Assembly: GCA_964383325.1 (NCBI GenBank)
Contig: CAYLGY010000036.1
Location: 1-27,449 of the forward strand
Reading direction: 5' to 3'
DNA: 27,449 bases
From: CAYLGY01 sp964383325
GTDB lineage: Bacteria; Pseudomonadota; Alphaproteobacteria; Rhizobiales; Rhizobiaceae
Shown here: positions 7,410 to 15,784 of the stretch, piece by piece
How the letters are laid out: each line of letters starts with the position of its first letter
How positions within the stretch are numbered: the stretch's first letter is position 1
Program-made: the position numbers and the translations under genes
The notes under the pieces: generated by a model
The model's input: only the letters and a program-made list of their open reading frames with translations
Told to the model about the DNA's origin: nothing
Databases searched by the model: none

Positions 7410-8072
7410 TCAGACTACAAGAATCGGTGAGCCGTTCGTCACGCGATTGTAGAGGTCGATCACGTCCTGATTGAGCATGCGCACGCAGCCGCTGGAAACC
7501 GCCCGGCCAATGCTCGCCACTTCGGGCGACCCATGGACACGATAGAGCGTATCCTTGCCATCCTGGAAGATGTACAGCGCACGCGCGCCGAGCGGATTGG
7601 TGAGTCCAGGCGCCATGCCACCGTTCTCGGCCGAGTATTTCGCCAGTTCCGGCTGGCGCCGGATCATGTCCTCCGGCGGCGTCCAGGTTGGCCATGCGCG
7701 CTTCCAGGCAATGTAGCCGCGACCCGACCATTCGAAGCCCTGGCGGCCAAGACCGACGCCATAGCGCATTGCGCGCCCGCGCGGCATCACATGATAAAGG
7801 TGGAAGCCCCGGGTATCGACGACGATCGTCCCCGGCTTCTCGCCTGTCGGGTCGATCACCTCTCGCCGATAATGCTTCGGATCGAGCTTGCTGAGATCCA
7901 CTGCCGGCAGAGGAAACGGCTCATCGGGTTTCGGCCCATAGATTTCCGCGTAGGAAAGCACCGCGCCTTCGAAACGCGGATTTTCCGGCACCGAGGTGCA
8001 CCCGGCCAGGCTCCCCGCAAGGAACGCCGAACCCAGCCCCATAAGCATGTCACGCCTGTGTATTGCCTTCAT
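7410..8072 (-). CDS. L,D-transpeptidase (YkuD domain), predicted lipoprotein
   Basis: The 220-aa protein begins with a twin-arginine-like HRRDMLMG segment, a hydrophobic stretch and a lipobox LAGC ending at Cys25, so it is probably a lipidated periplasmic protein. The YkuD catalytic motif is intact: His180 in VHGSP and Cys196 in SSGCVRM. Such enzymes make 3-3 peptidoglycan crosslinks or attach proteins to peptidoglycan; which applies here is unknown. I prefer Met at 8072, directly before the signal; the frame is open to 8144, which would add 24 residues ahead of the signal. It lies between two large low-GC genes and is divergent from the 966-aa gene. It may be an old core gene or part of the accessory segment. 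Confidence 0.88.
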   Translation of the reverse strand: MKAIHRRDMLMGLGSAFLAGSLAGCTSVPENPRFEGAVLSYAEIYGPKPDEPFPLPAVDLSKLDPKHYRREVIDPTGEKPGTIVVDTRGFHLYHVMPRGRAMRYGVGLGRQGFEWSGRGYIAWKRAWPTWTPPEDMIRRQPELAKYSAENGGMAPGLTNPLGARALYIFQDGKDTLYRVHGSPEVASIGRAVSSGCVRMLNQDVIDLYNRVTNGSPILVV

Positions 8073-8277
8073 CATCTTCAAGCCCGCGATTGATTCTGGC
8101 TTCTCTCTAGAAAGCACAAAACCGCGGCTTCTCATAGCCTCCATGTAGCAAGCATTACCGTTTGGTTCCCCCTCCGCCGCCTCGGCATGCCGTGCTCAAC
8201 TGTGCCGGATGGAACAGCTGCATCTCTCTTCGCATGCTATCACGAGGGAACGCAGCATTGCCGCGGAGGACATGAGC

Positions 8278-11178
8278 ATGACAGTCACGCACACCAACTA
8301 CCCGCAGGGCCTCTTCGCTCGAATCAGAACCGGCATGGATCAGCTTGGCGTGAACGAACCGACGCAGGAGATCAAATCCGACTCCTTCGATCTCAACTGG
8401 TTTTCCGGCCGCTCCCAACTTACAGCGGACCAGCTGGCCTATTTCGACAAACTTTCCAGCCAGGCATTCATCGACCTGCAGAATGGCGACAAGGATTCGG
8501 AAGTCATCGAGTTCGTTCTCAATTGCTCCCTGCACCCGGACGAGAAAGTGCACGGGCCGGCCCTGAAGCTTCTTGCAAGCAAGGAATGGAGTCCGGAAGA
8601 GCGCGCCGGACTGGCGTCAGACCTGCTCCTGGACACATCACGCTCAGTGCAGCTGTTCCGTGACAGGCTCGGGATGGACGGCAGCAAGCTCGACAAGGCG
8701 AAGCTGAGGGACAGGATCACGGAGCTTCTGAAGGATTCTAACTTCAAGCAATCACTGCAAAGCACCCTGAAAGACGAACGCCACGGAATTACTCGCCTGT
8801 TGGCGCAACTGGATCCGGGCCTGGAAGCTACTGCGTTCCAGAAGCTTGTCCTGGAAAAGATCCGGCAGCAGCTTGACAGCCTGCCGGCCGAGCCAGTGCA
8901 GAAACCGAAAGATCACGGGTCTGGACAGCCCGTCCAGAACAACTCCCCAAAACCGTCACCCTATCTGTTAGCCACCAAACAACTCAAGATTGTTTCTTCT
9001 TCTCATTCTCCTTCTCTGTCCCACAGTTCCATTACTCCCATACCCGAGAGCCCGTCACCGAACATAACTCAGCCTAAGCACCTTAACCAACCGGTATTTG
9101 AGCCGTACCCCATCCACGAACTTCCCGTAATCAAGGAAAGGATTGAACCGTCTAACTCGCCCTCGCCTCAGACAACAACCGAGCCATCGCAACCAAATAT
9201 CGAGCCGGACATGGAGTTAAGTCCGCAGCCTCCGCTACCATTCAATTCCGAACCGAACGAACATGACAAAGACGTTTCAGAAGCACCGAAAATGCTCATC
9301 CCGCAACACGCCCCTGTTGAAATCAATCAAAAGGTTTTCAGTGAAGACGAGATTCGCTCGGGCATTGCCAATCTGACTCTGAAACCAGATGATTTCACGA
9401 AACTGACGCGTAACGAACTTCTCCTTGTATCCGAACTCTCCTCCTCCAAATACTTCTCTTCAAAGCTCTTCAAGCCTGAAGTCAAACGGCATGTATTGAC
9501 TACGCTCATTTACCCCCTTTCTGATTTTCCTGAGAATGCATATGATTTCTTTCTTACGCATATGCGCCTGCATGATGAGAAGCAGGATGACAAAAAGAAG
9601 AGCGATTCAGTTGAGGATGGTTTGAAGAGCAACTCGAAAAACAAATCGACGAACAATACCATTCCTTTAAAAGATAAAAAAGACGAAAAGAAGGTTGATC
9701 CTATTGATGTCAATCCGATTGCCGATATACTTTCAAAAGAACTATTTACCGAGGATCAATTAACTTTCTTCAAAGATACGCCATCGAAAATCTTCTCACA
9801 CAAGATCATTCTCAGTGATGTTCAAAGAAAAAAATTGGAGGAATCTTTCTCCAAATCAATCGGTATCAAGAATATTTTCTTCGCCCACCTAAAGAAACAT
9901 GCCCCTACCTTGCACGATAATCTTCTGGAACAAATGAACTCCGAAAGACCCGACTCGGACCTCATCGGAGTATCCGGCAAGAAGACCCTCATGCAGTTCA
10001 GGCTTCCGGATCTCATTCGCCTCATGAAGCTGGACAAGCAAGGACATTCGATAAAGAAGATTGATAAATTATCTCATGAAGAATTCATGATCCTTGTGAA
10101 TTGCTGCATCAGTGATAATGCGAAGCGTCAGAACACACTTACACTTCAGAAGTTCAATCGACTTAATGGCGACCTGGATATCATTTTCCAACTTGATCCG
10201 AATGAATGTCACCGTGAAGTATTAATCTATTTATGCAATAATGTGAAAAGACATTATAATATTTCTACGCTGCATGACAAAATGGACTCAATTTTTCTTC
10301 GCATGAAAAGTAATGATCCTACTCCCGGCATCAGAAGCAGACCCAGACATGTAAGCACTGTGCAACCTAAAACGCTTGGCAGTCTTATACACGGCGGAAC
10401 AATTGTCCTGAACGGAAAGAATACCAGCCCGAAACATCTCGCCAAACATATCGGCCCAAGAATCCTGGAATGCTGCAAGGGACCTACCATCTCCACGCTT
10501 GAAATCTTCAACCGTGAAGAGAACAAATTCTACACCGTTCTTATTGCAAAACAAGATCAAGGAAAGGGGAAGTTCCGTTACACGGCGCGAATCATCGAGC
10601 CGAATGATAAACCCAGCTATAAACCTAGCGATTTCGCATGGAACCTGCATACATGCCTGACCTCATTGGTATCGCATGGTTCAAAGAAATCCGAGGAAAA
10701 GCTGTTTGAGAGCAAGGACGTCCAACTTGCGGAAGTGCAGATCGAACAATCCGGATCCATGACCGGCCACAACAAGCAAGCCACACTTGCAATCTTCAAC
10801 AAGTTGAATGAACTGAATCTTGATGGCCTTCTCGACGGATCGGATGGCGACGACGACGAGGCGCAGGAAGTCAGATCCGGCTTCCTCGGAGCTGTGATCC
10901 TGCAATGGCGGAATGATTCTATCGAGACGGACCTGGAAGGGCTGGATGCACAACAATTATATGACAAGTTTGCAGTAATGATCGAACAGGGTGGAAAGAA
11001 AAACCTCCAGAAGATCTTTGAATCTGCAGCTCTCAATTTTGGCCAGAGCTATTCTACGGTGGAAGATGAAGAACAGAACACCACTGAAATGGTGACACCC
11101 AAATCAAAACATGATGAGGTAGAACCAATAAAAAAGCCGAAGAAATTCGATTTTTTCGGTTTATTCAAAAAGAAATAA
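8278..11178 (+). CDS. Unrecognised 966-aa multidomain protein, candidate secreted effector
   Basis: I do not recognise a family. The protein has an N-terminal helical region (about 35-205), a Ser/Pro-rich linker (205-345), a helical region (350-430), a lysine-rich charged linker (430-478), a helical region (480-680), a mixed beta/alpha region (695-800) and an acidic-then-basic tail ending KKPKKFDFFGLFKKK. Segments near 48-70 and 488-510 look alike (DQLAYFDKLSSQAF and DQLTFFKDTPSKIF), suggesting repeated modules. There is no Sec signal or membrane segment. ATG 8278 is preferred because GGAGG at 8265-8269 is spaced 8 bases from it; ATG 8272 is too close and 8209 has no site. Base composition is strongly AT-shifted (17 of 60 bases are G or C at 9661-9720), as expected of transferred DNA. 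The effector role is inference. Confidence 0.6.
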   Translation: MTVTHTNYPQGLFARIRTGMDQLGVNEPTQEIKSDSFDLNWFSGRSQLTADQLAYFDKLSSQAFIDLQNGDKDSEVIEFVLNCSLHPDEKVHGPALKLLASKEWSPEERAGLASDLLLDTSRSVQLFRDRLGMDGSKLDKAKLRDRITELLKDSNFKQSLQSTLKDERHGITRLLAQLDPGLEATAFQKLVLEKIRQQLDSLPAEPVQKPKDHGSGQPVQNNSPKPSPYLLATKQLKIVSSSHSPSLSHSSITPIPESPSPNITQPKHLNQPVFEPYPIHELPVIKERIEPSNSPSPQTTTEPSQPNIEPDMELSPQPPLPFNSEPNEHDKDVSEAPKMLIPQHAPVEINQKVFSEDEIRSGIANLTLKPDDFTKLTRNELLLVSELSSSKYFSSKLFKPEVKRHVLTTLIYPLSDFPENAYDFFLTHMRLHDEKQDDKKKSDSVEDGLKSNSKNKSTNNTIPLKDKKDEKKVDPIDVNPIADILSKELFTEDQLTFFKDTPSKIFSHKIILSDVQRKKLEESFSKSIGIKNIFFAHLKKHAPTLHDNLLEQMNSERPDSDLIGVSGKKTLMQFRLPDLIRLMKLDKQGHSIKKIDKLSHEEFMILVNCCISDNAKRQNTLTLQKFNRLNGDLDIIFQLDPNECHREVLIYLCNNVKRHYNISTLHDKMDSIFLRMKSNDPTPGIRSRPRHVSTVQPKTLGSLIHGGTIVLNGKNTSPKHLAKHIGPRILECCKGPTISTLEIFNREENKFYTVLIAKQDQGKGKFRYTARIIEPNDKPSYKPSDFAWNLHTCLTSLVSHGSKKSEEKLFESKDVQLAEVQIEQSGSMTGHNKQATLAIFNKLNELNLDGLLDGSDGDDDEAQEVRSGFLGAVILQWRNDSIETDLEGLDAQQLYDKFAVMIEQGGKKNLQKIFESAALNFGQSYSTVEDEEQNTTEMVTPKSKHDEVEPIKKPKKFDFFGLFKKK
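11137..11159 (+). terminator. Possible terminator hairpin overlapping the gene end
   Basis: A 9-bp stem with one G-T pair (11137-11145 with 11151-11159, loop TTCGA) is followed by TTTATT. It lies inside the last codons of the 966-aa gene, so it may reflect only the Lys/Phe-rich coding sequence. Confidence 0.25.
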
Positions 11179-11406
11179 TCGAATAACAATTAGTAATAAT
11201 ATAGAAGGAATTGGTATAAGAAGGAACGATTTGAGATCGGAAGAAGCGTGCCTGTCCTTGGTAGTGCGCGTGCCGACCATTCCATTGAACGGTTCGACCA
11301 GGTGCGCGCAGTCAGTCGATGGATACCGGCGATCAGTAGATTCTTCGGACGTAAATGGCGCAGCCACCATTGGACGCGCGACGCAAACCAGGTGCCAAGT
11401 GCCGCA
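11179..11406. other. Intergenic, no gene seen
   Basis: This gap lies between the 966-aa gene and the rhodanese stop. The first 40 bases are very AT-rich; then composition returns to the high-GC background near 11230, which marks the right edge of the low-GC block. No supported gene. Confidence 0.45.
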
Positions 11407-11805
11407 TCAATGCGTGGGCGTCTGCACCATTTCCAACGGCCCGCCTGCTTCGCGCCACGCGCCGAACCCACCCTCGACATGGGCGACATTGGCGAGGCCC
11501 ATTTCCTGGGCGGTCCGCGTGGCAAGGGCCGAACGCCATCCGCTGGCGCAATAGAAGATGAAGCGCGTATTTTCGGCAAAGATCGGTTTGTGATAGGGGC
11601 TTAGGGGATCGATCCAGAACTCCAGCATGCCGCGAGGACAATGAAAGGCACCGGGGATCCTCCCTTCACGTTCCAGCTCGCGCCGGTCTCTGAGGTCGAT
11701 GAAAACGGCTTGCTTGTCCCGATGCAACTCCATCGCTTCGGATACCCCAAGCGTCACGATCTGCGCGTTGGCCTCCGCCAGCAATTCCTTGATGCCCTTC
11801 GCCAT
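11407..11805 (-). CDS. Single-domain rhodanese-like sulfurtransferase
   Basis: The 132-aa protein is one rhodanese domain. It shows the FIDLRDRRELEREGRIPGA segment (35-53) and the active-site loop CASGWRS with catalytic Cys86, followed by a VEGGFGAW segment. Such proteins carry a persulfide on the cysteine and move sulfane sulfur in detoxification or cofactor pathways; the substrate cannot be told from sequence. A strong ribosome site (GGGAGGGG) lies before ATG 11805. It stands alone between the 966-aa gene and the IS remnants. Confidence 0.9.
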   Translation of the reverse strand: MAKGIKELLAEANAQIVTLGVSEAMELHRDKQAVFIDLRDRRELEREGRIPGAFHCPRGMLEFWIDPLSPYHKPIFAENTRFIFYCASGWRSALATRTAQEMGLANVAHVEGGFGAWREAGGPLEMVQTPTH

Positions 11806-12109
11806 TCAGATCCCCCTCCCGACAAGTGTCCGTTCCATTCCATGAGATAGAGACATTTAACCGCGAAGGAAAGGCGGCTCGATCTTCGATGGGGAGGCCG
11901 GCGGCCTGCGCGGTCCTCGCGGATGGCTGCCTCTCTCCCACTCAGCTGCACCATTTGAGTCTCATCCACTACGGGAACGAAAATGATCCGCAAGGGACTC
12001 GGTGCTTCTTGCTGGAGAGCCGACCAGCAGGTCCTTCACGCCGCGCTCTCCTCCTCCTTGTAAACGAAACCTTTGGAACGCGCCTTACTGGCACTGGCGT
12101 GCAGAATCC
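11806..12109. other. No gene seen; start of decayed region
   Basis: No frame here has a ribosome site plus recognisable product. Given the IS remnants that follow, it is probably decayed accessory DNA. Confidence 0.45.
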
Positions 12110-12249
12110 GGCAGCGAGATGTTTCACAGGGACAGCAGGACCGCTTCGACGCGTTCGCCAGCCAGGCGGGCGGCATGCGAATCCGCGCTGAGATCCTCAC
12201 ACGATCTTCAAAGCCCATCGCGGACTGCCTGAGCTCGATTATCTCTTCC
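12110..12249 (+). pseudogene. IS481-family transposase remnant A (C-terminal scrap)
   Basis: Translated pieces match the C-terminal part of IS481-type transposases: QQDRFDAFAS near 12134, then AEIL-TRSSK, then after a frame change HRGLPELDYLFH ending near 12249. The same QQDRFD stretch occurs in the better-preserved element at 12890-13949. The fragment joins directly to the N-terminus of remnant B at 12250, as expected from a deletion between neighbouring elements. Confidence 0.6.
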
Positions 12250-12800
12250 ATGTCGTGGAAGGAGTGTACGCCAATGGATGAACGCCTTCGTTCGACGCGA
12301 TGAGCGCAGCCGGCGTCCTTACAGGCAATCCAGCAGGCTGCATTTCCAGACCGACCGCAGCCTTCTCGGGATCAAGCGCACACCTCATGGGGAGCGCGGA
12401 AGGTCCCGGACAAACTGCTGGGCCATATCCCATGGCCAAGCCGCCGGCGATCAGCGCGTGTCCATGCCGTACTCGATCACAATGGTCTTGTCACGCGCTG
12501 CGAACGCCGCCGCCACAGGGCGCAGGGCAGCGAGCTGAAAGGCACGCATGAGGCCAATGCGCTCTGGTGTGCCGATTACAAGGGTGAGCTCAGGCTCGGC
12601 AATCGGCAACATTGCTATCCCCTGACCATGGGCGACTACCGGTCGCGTTATCTCCTCACCTGCGAAGGCCGGGCGTCAAGGCGCTGCGACTTTGCATTTT
12701 CCGTATTCGAACGAATCTTCAAGGAGTTCGGACTCCCAGCTGCGATCCGCACGGATAACGGCATTCCGTTCGCAACCAAACCGGATTCTTTGACAAGGAG
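12250..12800 (+). pseudogene. IS481-family transposase remnant B
   Basis: It begins MSWKECTPMDERLR, the typical IS481 transposase start, then is broken by frameshifts and internal loss. RSRRPY and LHFQTDRSLLGIKR follow in another frame. From about 12457 one frame runs VHAVLDHNGLVTR, then NALWCADYKGEL, SRYLLTCEG and AIRTDNGIPFA, ending near 12780. Two of the three catalytic DDE acids are visible (Asp in CADYKGE and Asp in RTDNG); the region with the final Glu is gone. It cannot encode an active enzyme. Confidence 0.8.
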
Positions 12801-12889
12801 GAAGACCGGGTCGAACCAGGACCCGACCCGTTCACCCCGGAGACTGTCAACCATTCCTCCGGAAGGAAATTTGAACCATGTGACAGGAA

Positions 12890-13949
12890 TGGACCGCTGA
12901 GCGACCCGAGACATAGGTGACGTTTTGTACCGGACACATGGGTAGCACTTTTCGCTTTGCGGGAGGTGTTAATGCCGTGGAAGGAGTGTTCGGTAATGGA
13001 TGAGCGTGTTCGTTTCGTCGGCCGTCTTCTGGACGGCGAAGGCATGGGCGATGTGTGCCGAGCACCGTCCATGCCGTGCTCGACCGGCACGGCCTTGTGA
13101 GCCAGGCCAGGAAGAGGCGAAGGGCGAACTAGGCCGTGGGAACGCACCTGTCGCAGGCGTTCGCCCCCAACGATTTGTGGTGCGTCGATTTCAAGGGCGA
13201 GTTCAAGCTCGGCAACCGCCAATACCGTTACCCTTTGACGGTCACCGACCAGGCTTCGCGCTACCTGCTGGCTTGCGAAGCGCTTGAAGCGACGAAGGAA
13301 GCGCCTGTCATCGAGGCTTTCGTCCGGCTCTTCAAGGCCTGCCTGTCGCGATCAGGAGCGACAACGGTCTGCCGTTTGCCAGTCCCAACGGCCTCTGCAA
13401 TCTGTCGAAGCTGTCGGTCTTCTGGCTCAGGCTCGGCATCGCGATCGAGCGCATCAAGCCCGACCACCCGCAGCAGAACGCCCGTCACGAGCGCATGCAC
13501 CGGACCTTGAAGCAGGAGACTGCACGTCCGCCGGGCATGATTGAGCTTCAGCAGCAGGACCGCTTCGACCGCTTCGTCAGCGAATTCAATGAGGAAAGGC
13601 CGCACGAAGCGCTCGACATGAAGACGCCGGGCGAGTTCTACGTGAAGTCGTCAAGAGCCTATGAGGGGCTGCCAGACGTGGATTCCACGACAAGGACATC
13701 CTCGTCACCGCCTGCGGCCGCATCTGCATGATGCGGAAGAAGATCAACATCTCAACCGTCATGGCCGGCCAAAGCTCGCAATCAAGGAAGTCGACGAAGG
13801 CATTTGGCTCGTCAGCTTCATGCACTATGATTTGGGATATATCGATCTGGAACAGAGGACCTTGCAGACAATCGACAACCCTTATCGAGCACGAGGTTGT
13901 CACCCATGTCTTAGGTACAATCTGTTACCTATGTCTCCGGACTGTACAC
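12890..13949 (+). mobile_element. Decayed IS481-family insertion sequence (element C)
   Basis: The ends form long imperfect inverted repeats: the left end around 12900-12950 read on the minus strand (TGCTACCCATGTGTCCGG..., then GTCACCTATGTCTC) matches the right end around 13894-13948 (TGTCACCCATGTCTTAGG..., then GTTACCTATGTCTC). It encloses a broken transposase gene. The right end lies about 10 bases from the 3' end of tRNA-Gln. Exact boundaries are approximate, and I did not find a target-site duplication. Confidence 0.75.
12972..13915 (+). pseudogene. IS481-family transposase, broken
   Basis: The start MPWKECSVMDERVRF is intact. About 85 codons, covering the helix-turn-helix part, are then missing: GDVCR joins directly to STVHAVLD. 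A TAG interrupts the frame near 13130, and a frameshift near 13345 follows FVRLFKA. In the next frame IRSDNGLPFA and HERMHRTLKQE restore the catalytic Asp and Glu, with the first Asp in CVDFKGE. A further frame change precedes INISTVMAGQ and IWLVSFMHYDLGYIDLEQ, and the original stop is probably TAG near 13913. All three DDE residues can be recognised, but not in one frame. Confidence 0.85.
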
Positions 13950-13958
13950 GCCTGGCAG

Positions 13959-14033
13959 TGGCTGGGGCGCCAGGATTCGAACCTGGGAATGGCGGTACCA
14001 AAAACCGCTGCCTTACCGCTTGGCTACGCCCCA
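13959..14033 (-). tRNA. tRNA-Gln(TTG)
   Basis: The minus strand gives a complete 75-nt cloverleaf: acceptor TGGGGCG with CGCCCCA, a D arm, an anticodon stem GCGGT with ACCGC around the loop TTTTGGT (anticodon TTG), a 5-base variable loop, a T arm CCAGG-TTCGAAT-CCTGG, and encoded CCA. The IS481 element ends about 10 bases downstream of it. The gap 14034-14220 beyond shows no gene. Confidence 0.97.
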
Positions 14034-14220
14034 ATCTGCCCGCGCATTGTCTCGTTCAGGCGGCGTCTCGGTGCCATGAATCGGGGCCAAAGGTCAAGGC
14101 GATTTGCGGATCTGGCGCCGGATTCTTCTTGTTGTCCTATCGTTGGCAACGGAAATTTATCCCCCACCGCTGTCCATGCCGTATTATGGCAAAATCCGAA
14201 AATAGTGGAGTTACTTCGAG

Positions 14221-15033
14221 ATGCAGCGGACTGCCAATCTGGATCTACCCTATATCCTGCCGAACCAGGCGCAGAAACACGTCACGCATAATGAGGCAAT
14301 CCGCGCGCTCGATGCAATCGTTCAGCTTGCGGTGATTGATCGCGACCGCACAGCCGCCCCTGAGGCGCCGCAGGAAGGCGATCGGTATATCGTGGCAGCA
14401 AATGCACAGGGCCTGTTCGCCGGGCAAAAAGGGTCGATCGCAGCCTGGCAGGATGGAGCCTGGATGTTTCATACGCCAAGGGTGGGCTGGCTTGCATGGG
14501 TGATAGCTGAGCAGACCCTGCTCGCCTTCGATGGCGAAGCGTGGCAATTCGCCGGCGGGCGCAATGCCTTGCTTGAGTATCTGTCCGTCAACGGGGCCGT
14601 GACAGACGACCATAACCGGCTTGCTGTCCAGGCTGGCGGGTCGCTGTTCAATCATGATGGAGACAACCACCGCCTGGCGATCAATCGCAACACGGCAGTG
14701 GATACGGCTTCAATCCTGTTTCAGACCGGCTTTTCGGGGAACGCGGAAATTGGCCTTGCGGGTGACGGTTCCTGGCGTTTGAAACTGTCTGGCGACGGTG
14801 TCAGCTGGACCACGGTTCTTGCCGCCCACCCCGGCGGCACGACGGAATTCGGCGGCCCGCTGCGGCTCGTAACCTGTAACCGCCTGGAGCTGCCGGACCC
14901 GGTCGTAACCGGTCCCGGCGCAATGATCCATTTTCTTGACGAGGCCGGCAATGGCGAGCCGGCCTATTGCGACGGCGCACGATGGCGCCGAGTTGCGGAT
15001 GGCGCTGTGATCAGCCTTTCCGGCGACGGGTGA
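14221..15033 (+). CDS. DUF2793-domain protein
   Basis: The 270-aa protein starts with the conserved DUF2793 block: NLDLPYILPNQAQKHVTHNEA at the start, EGDRYIVA near 57, AAWQDGAWMFHTP near 79 and VGWLAWV near 92. The C-terminal half is rich in beta-strand patterns (FQTGFSGNAEIGLAGDGSW), as in tail-fibre or surface-type folds. The domain is common in Rhizobiales, and its function is unknown; I see no phage genes nearby. A GGAG lies about 10 bases upstream. Its 3' end overlaps the converging bioY gene by 23 bases. Confidence 0.82.
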   Translation: MQRTANLDLPYILPNQAQKHVTHNEAIRALDAIVQLAVIDRDRTAAPEAPQEGDRYIVAANAQGLFAGQKGSIAAWQDGAWMFHTPRVGWLAWVIAEQTLLAFDGEAWQFAGGRNALLEYLSVNGAVTDDHNRLAVQAGGSLFNHDGDNHRLAINRNTAVDTASILFQTGFSGNAEIGLAGDGSWRLKLSGDGVSWTTVLAAHPGGTTEFGGPLRLVTCNRLELPDPVVTGPGAMIHFLDEAGNGEPAYCDGARWRRVADGAVISLSGDG

Positions 15034-15598
15034 ACAGGGCGACAAATGCCGGCGCGATGGCAGAAGCCAATGCAAGCTTGATCAGATCGGTCAGGATGAA
15101 CGGGCCGATGCCCCAGGCAATCACCTTGTCGGTGCCAAACATTGCTGCGATCCACAGCGCGCCGAGGGAAAGCATGACCACTTCGCCGACAAGATTGGCG
15201 CCAAGCAATCTGAACGGGCTACCCGCCCATCCTCGATCGGCTGCAGCTCCGGTAATGGCTGCCATCAGCACGAATCCGGCCAGATATCCGGTGGTGGGAC
15301 CGGCAAAATAGGCAAGCCCGGCGCCGCTCGTGAAGACTGGCAATCCTGCGGCGCCCTCTGCCAGGTAAAGCAGGACGGTCGCCACGGCGAGCCGGCGGCC
15401 ATAGAGCGCGGCAATAGCGAAGATCGCCAGGGTCTGCAAGGTCGCTGGCACCGGCCAGAAAGGAACTTTCACATGGGCGGCAATCGCAATAAGGGCCGAG
15501 CCGGCAACGACCAGCAGGCATTGCCAGACAAGGTGAAGCGCATTGTTCTGCACGAGCGCCATTGGCGCGAGCGCACGAGACTGGACGAGGCTGGACAC
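15011..15598 (-). CDS. bioY: Biotin transporter substrate-binding subunit BioY
   Basis: The 195-aa protein has about six hydrophobic helices and the BioY pattern: VPFWPVPATLQTLA, the LYLAEGAAGLPVF segment, and YFAGPTTGYLAGF. BioY is the S-component that captures biotin in ECF-type transporters; in alphaproteobacteria it can act alone or with BioMN, which are not in this window. I chose GTG 15598 because GGGGAG lies 5 bases upstream; the frame stays open far beyond it on the minus strand, but that part overlaps the MBL gene and is not coding. I looked for a BioR-type site upstream and saw none. Confidence 0.9.
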   Translation of the reverse strand: MSSLVQSRALAPMALVQNNALHLVWQCLLVVAGSALIAIAAHVKVPFWPVPATLQTLAIFAIAALYGRRLAVATVLLYLAEGAAGLPVFTSGAGLAYFAGPTTGYLAGFVLMAAITGAAADRGWAGSPFRLLGANLVGEVVMLSLGALWIAAMFGTDKVIAWGIGPFILTDLIKLALASAIAPAFVALFTRRRKG

Positions 15599-15784
15599 GG
15601 AATCTCCCCTGCAAAACTGAAATCGGACAGATGACTCTCTAAAGATTCTGTCAGTGAAATGGAAGTGTATTTCAGCCCGTTTTGCCGGAGAAGGATTCCG
15701 CAGATCGGTTCCATAAGCCTGCTGGCTGCAGTACAAGCCCTCGACGCGCAGGACACGCGCAATCTCATTCAGGACAATAAACGC

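Noticed and set aside
11938..11965. tRNA-like CTCAGCTGCACCATTTGAG stretch
   Set aside because: It only loosely resembles a D arm. No anticodon arm, T arm or acceptor stem can be built around it.
13900..14040. Attachment-site duplication of the tRNA-Gln 3' end
   Set aside because: I looked for a second copy of the tRNA end elsewhere in the window and saw none, and no integrase gene is present.
15599..15784. BioR operator before bioY
   Set aside because: The TTATMKATAA-type site reported for BioR is not visible between bioY and the MBL gene.
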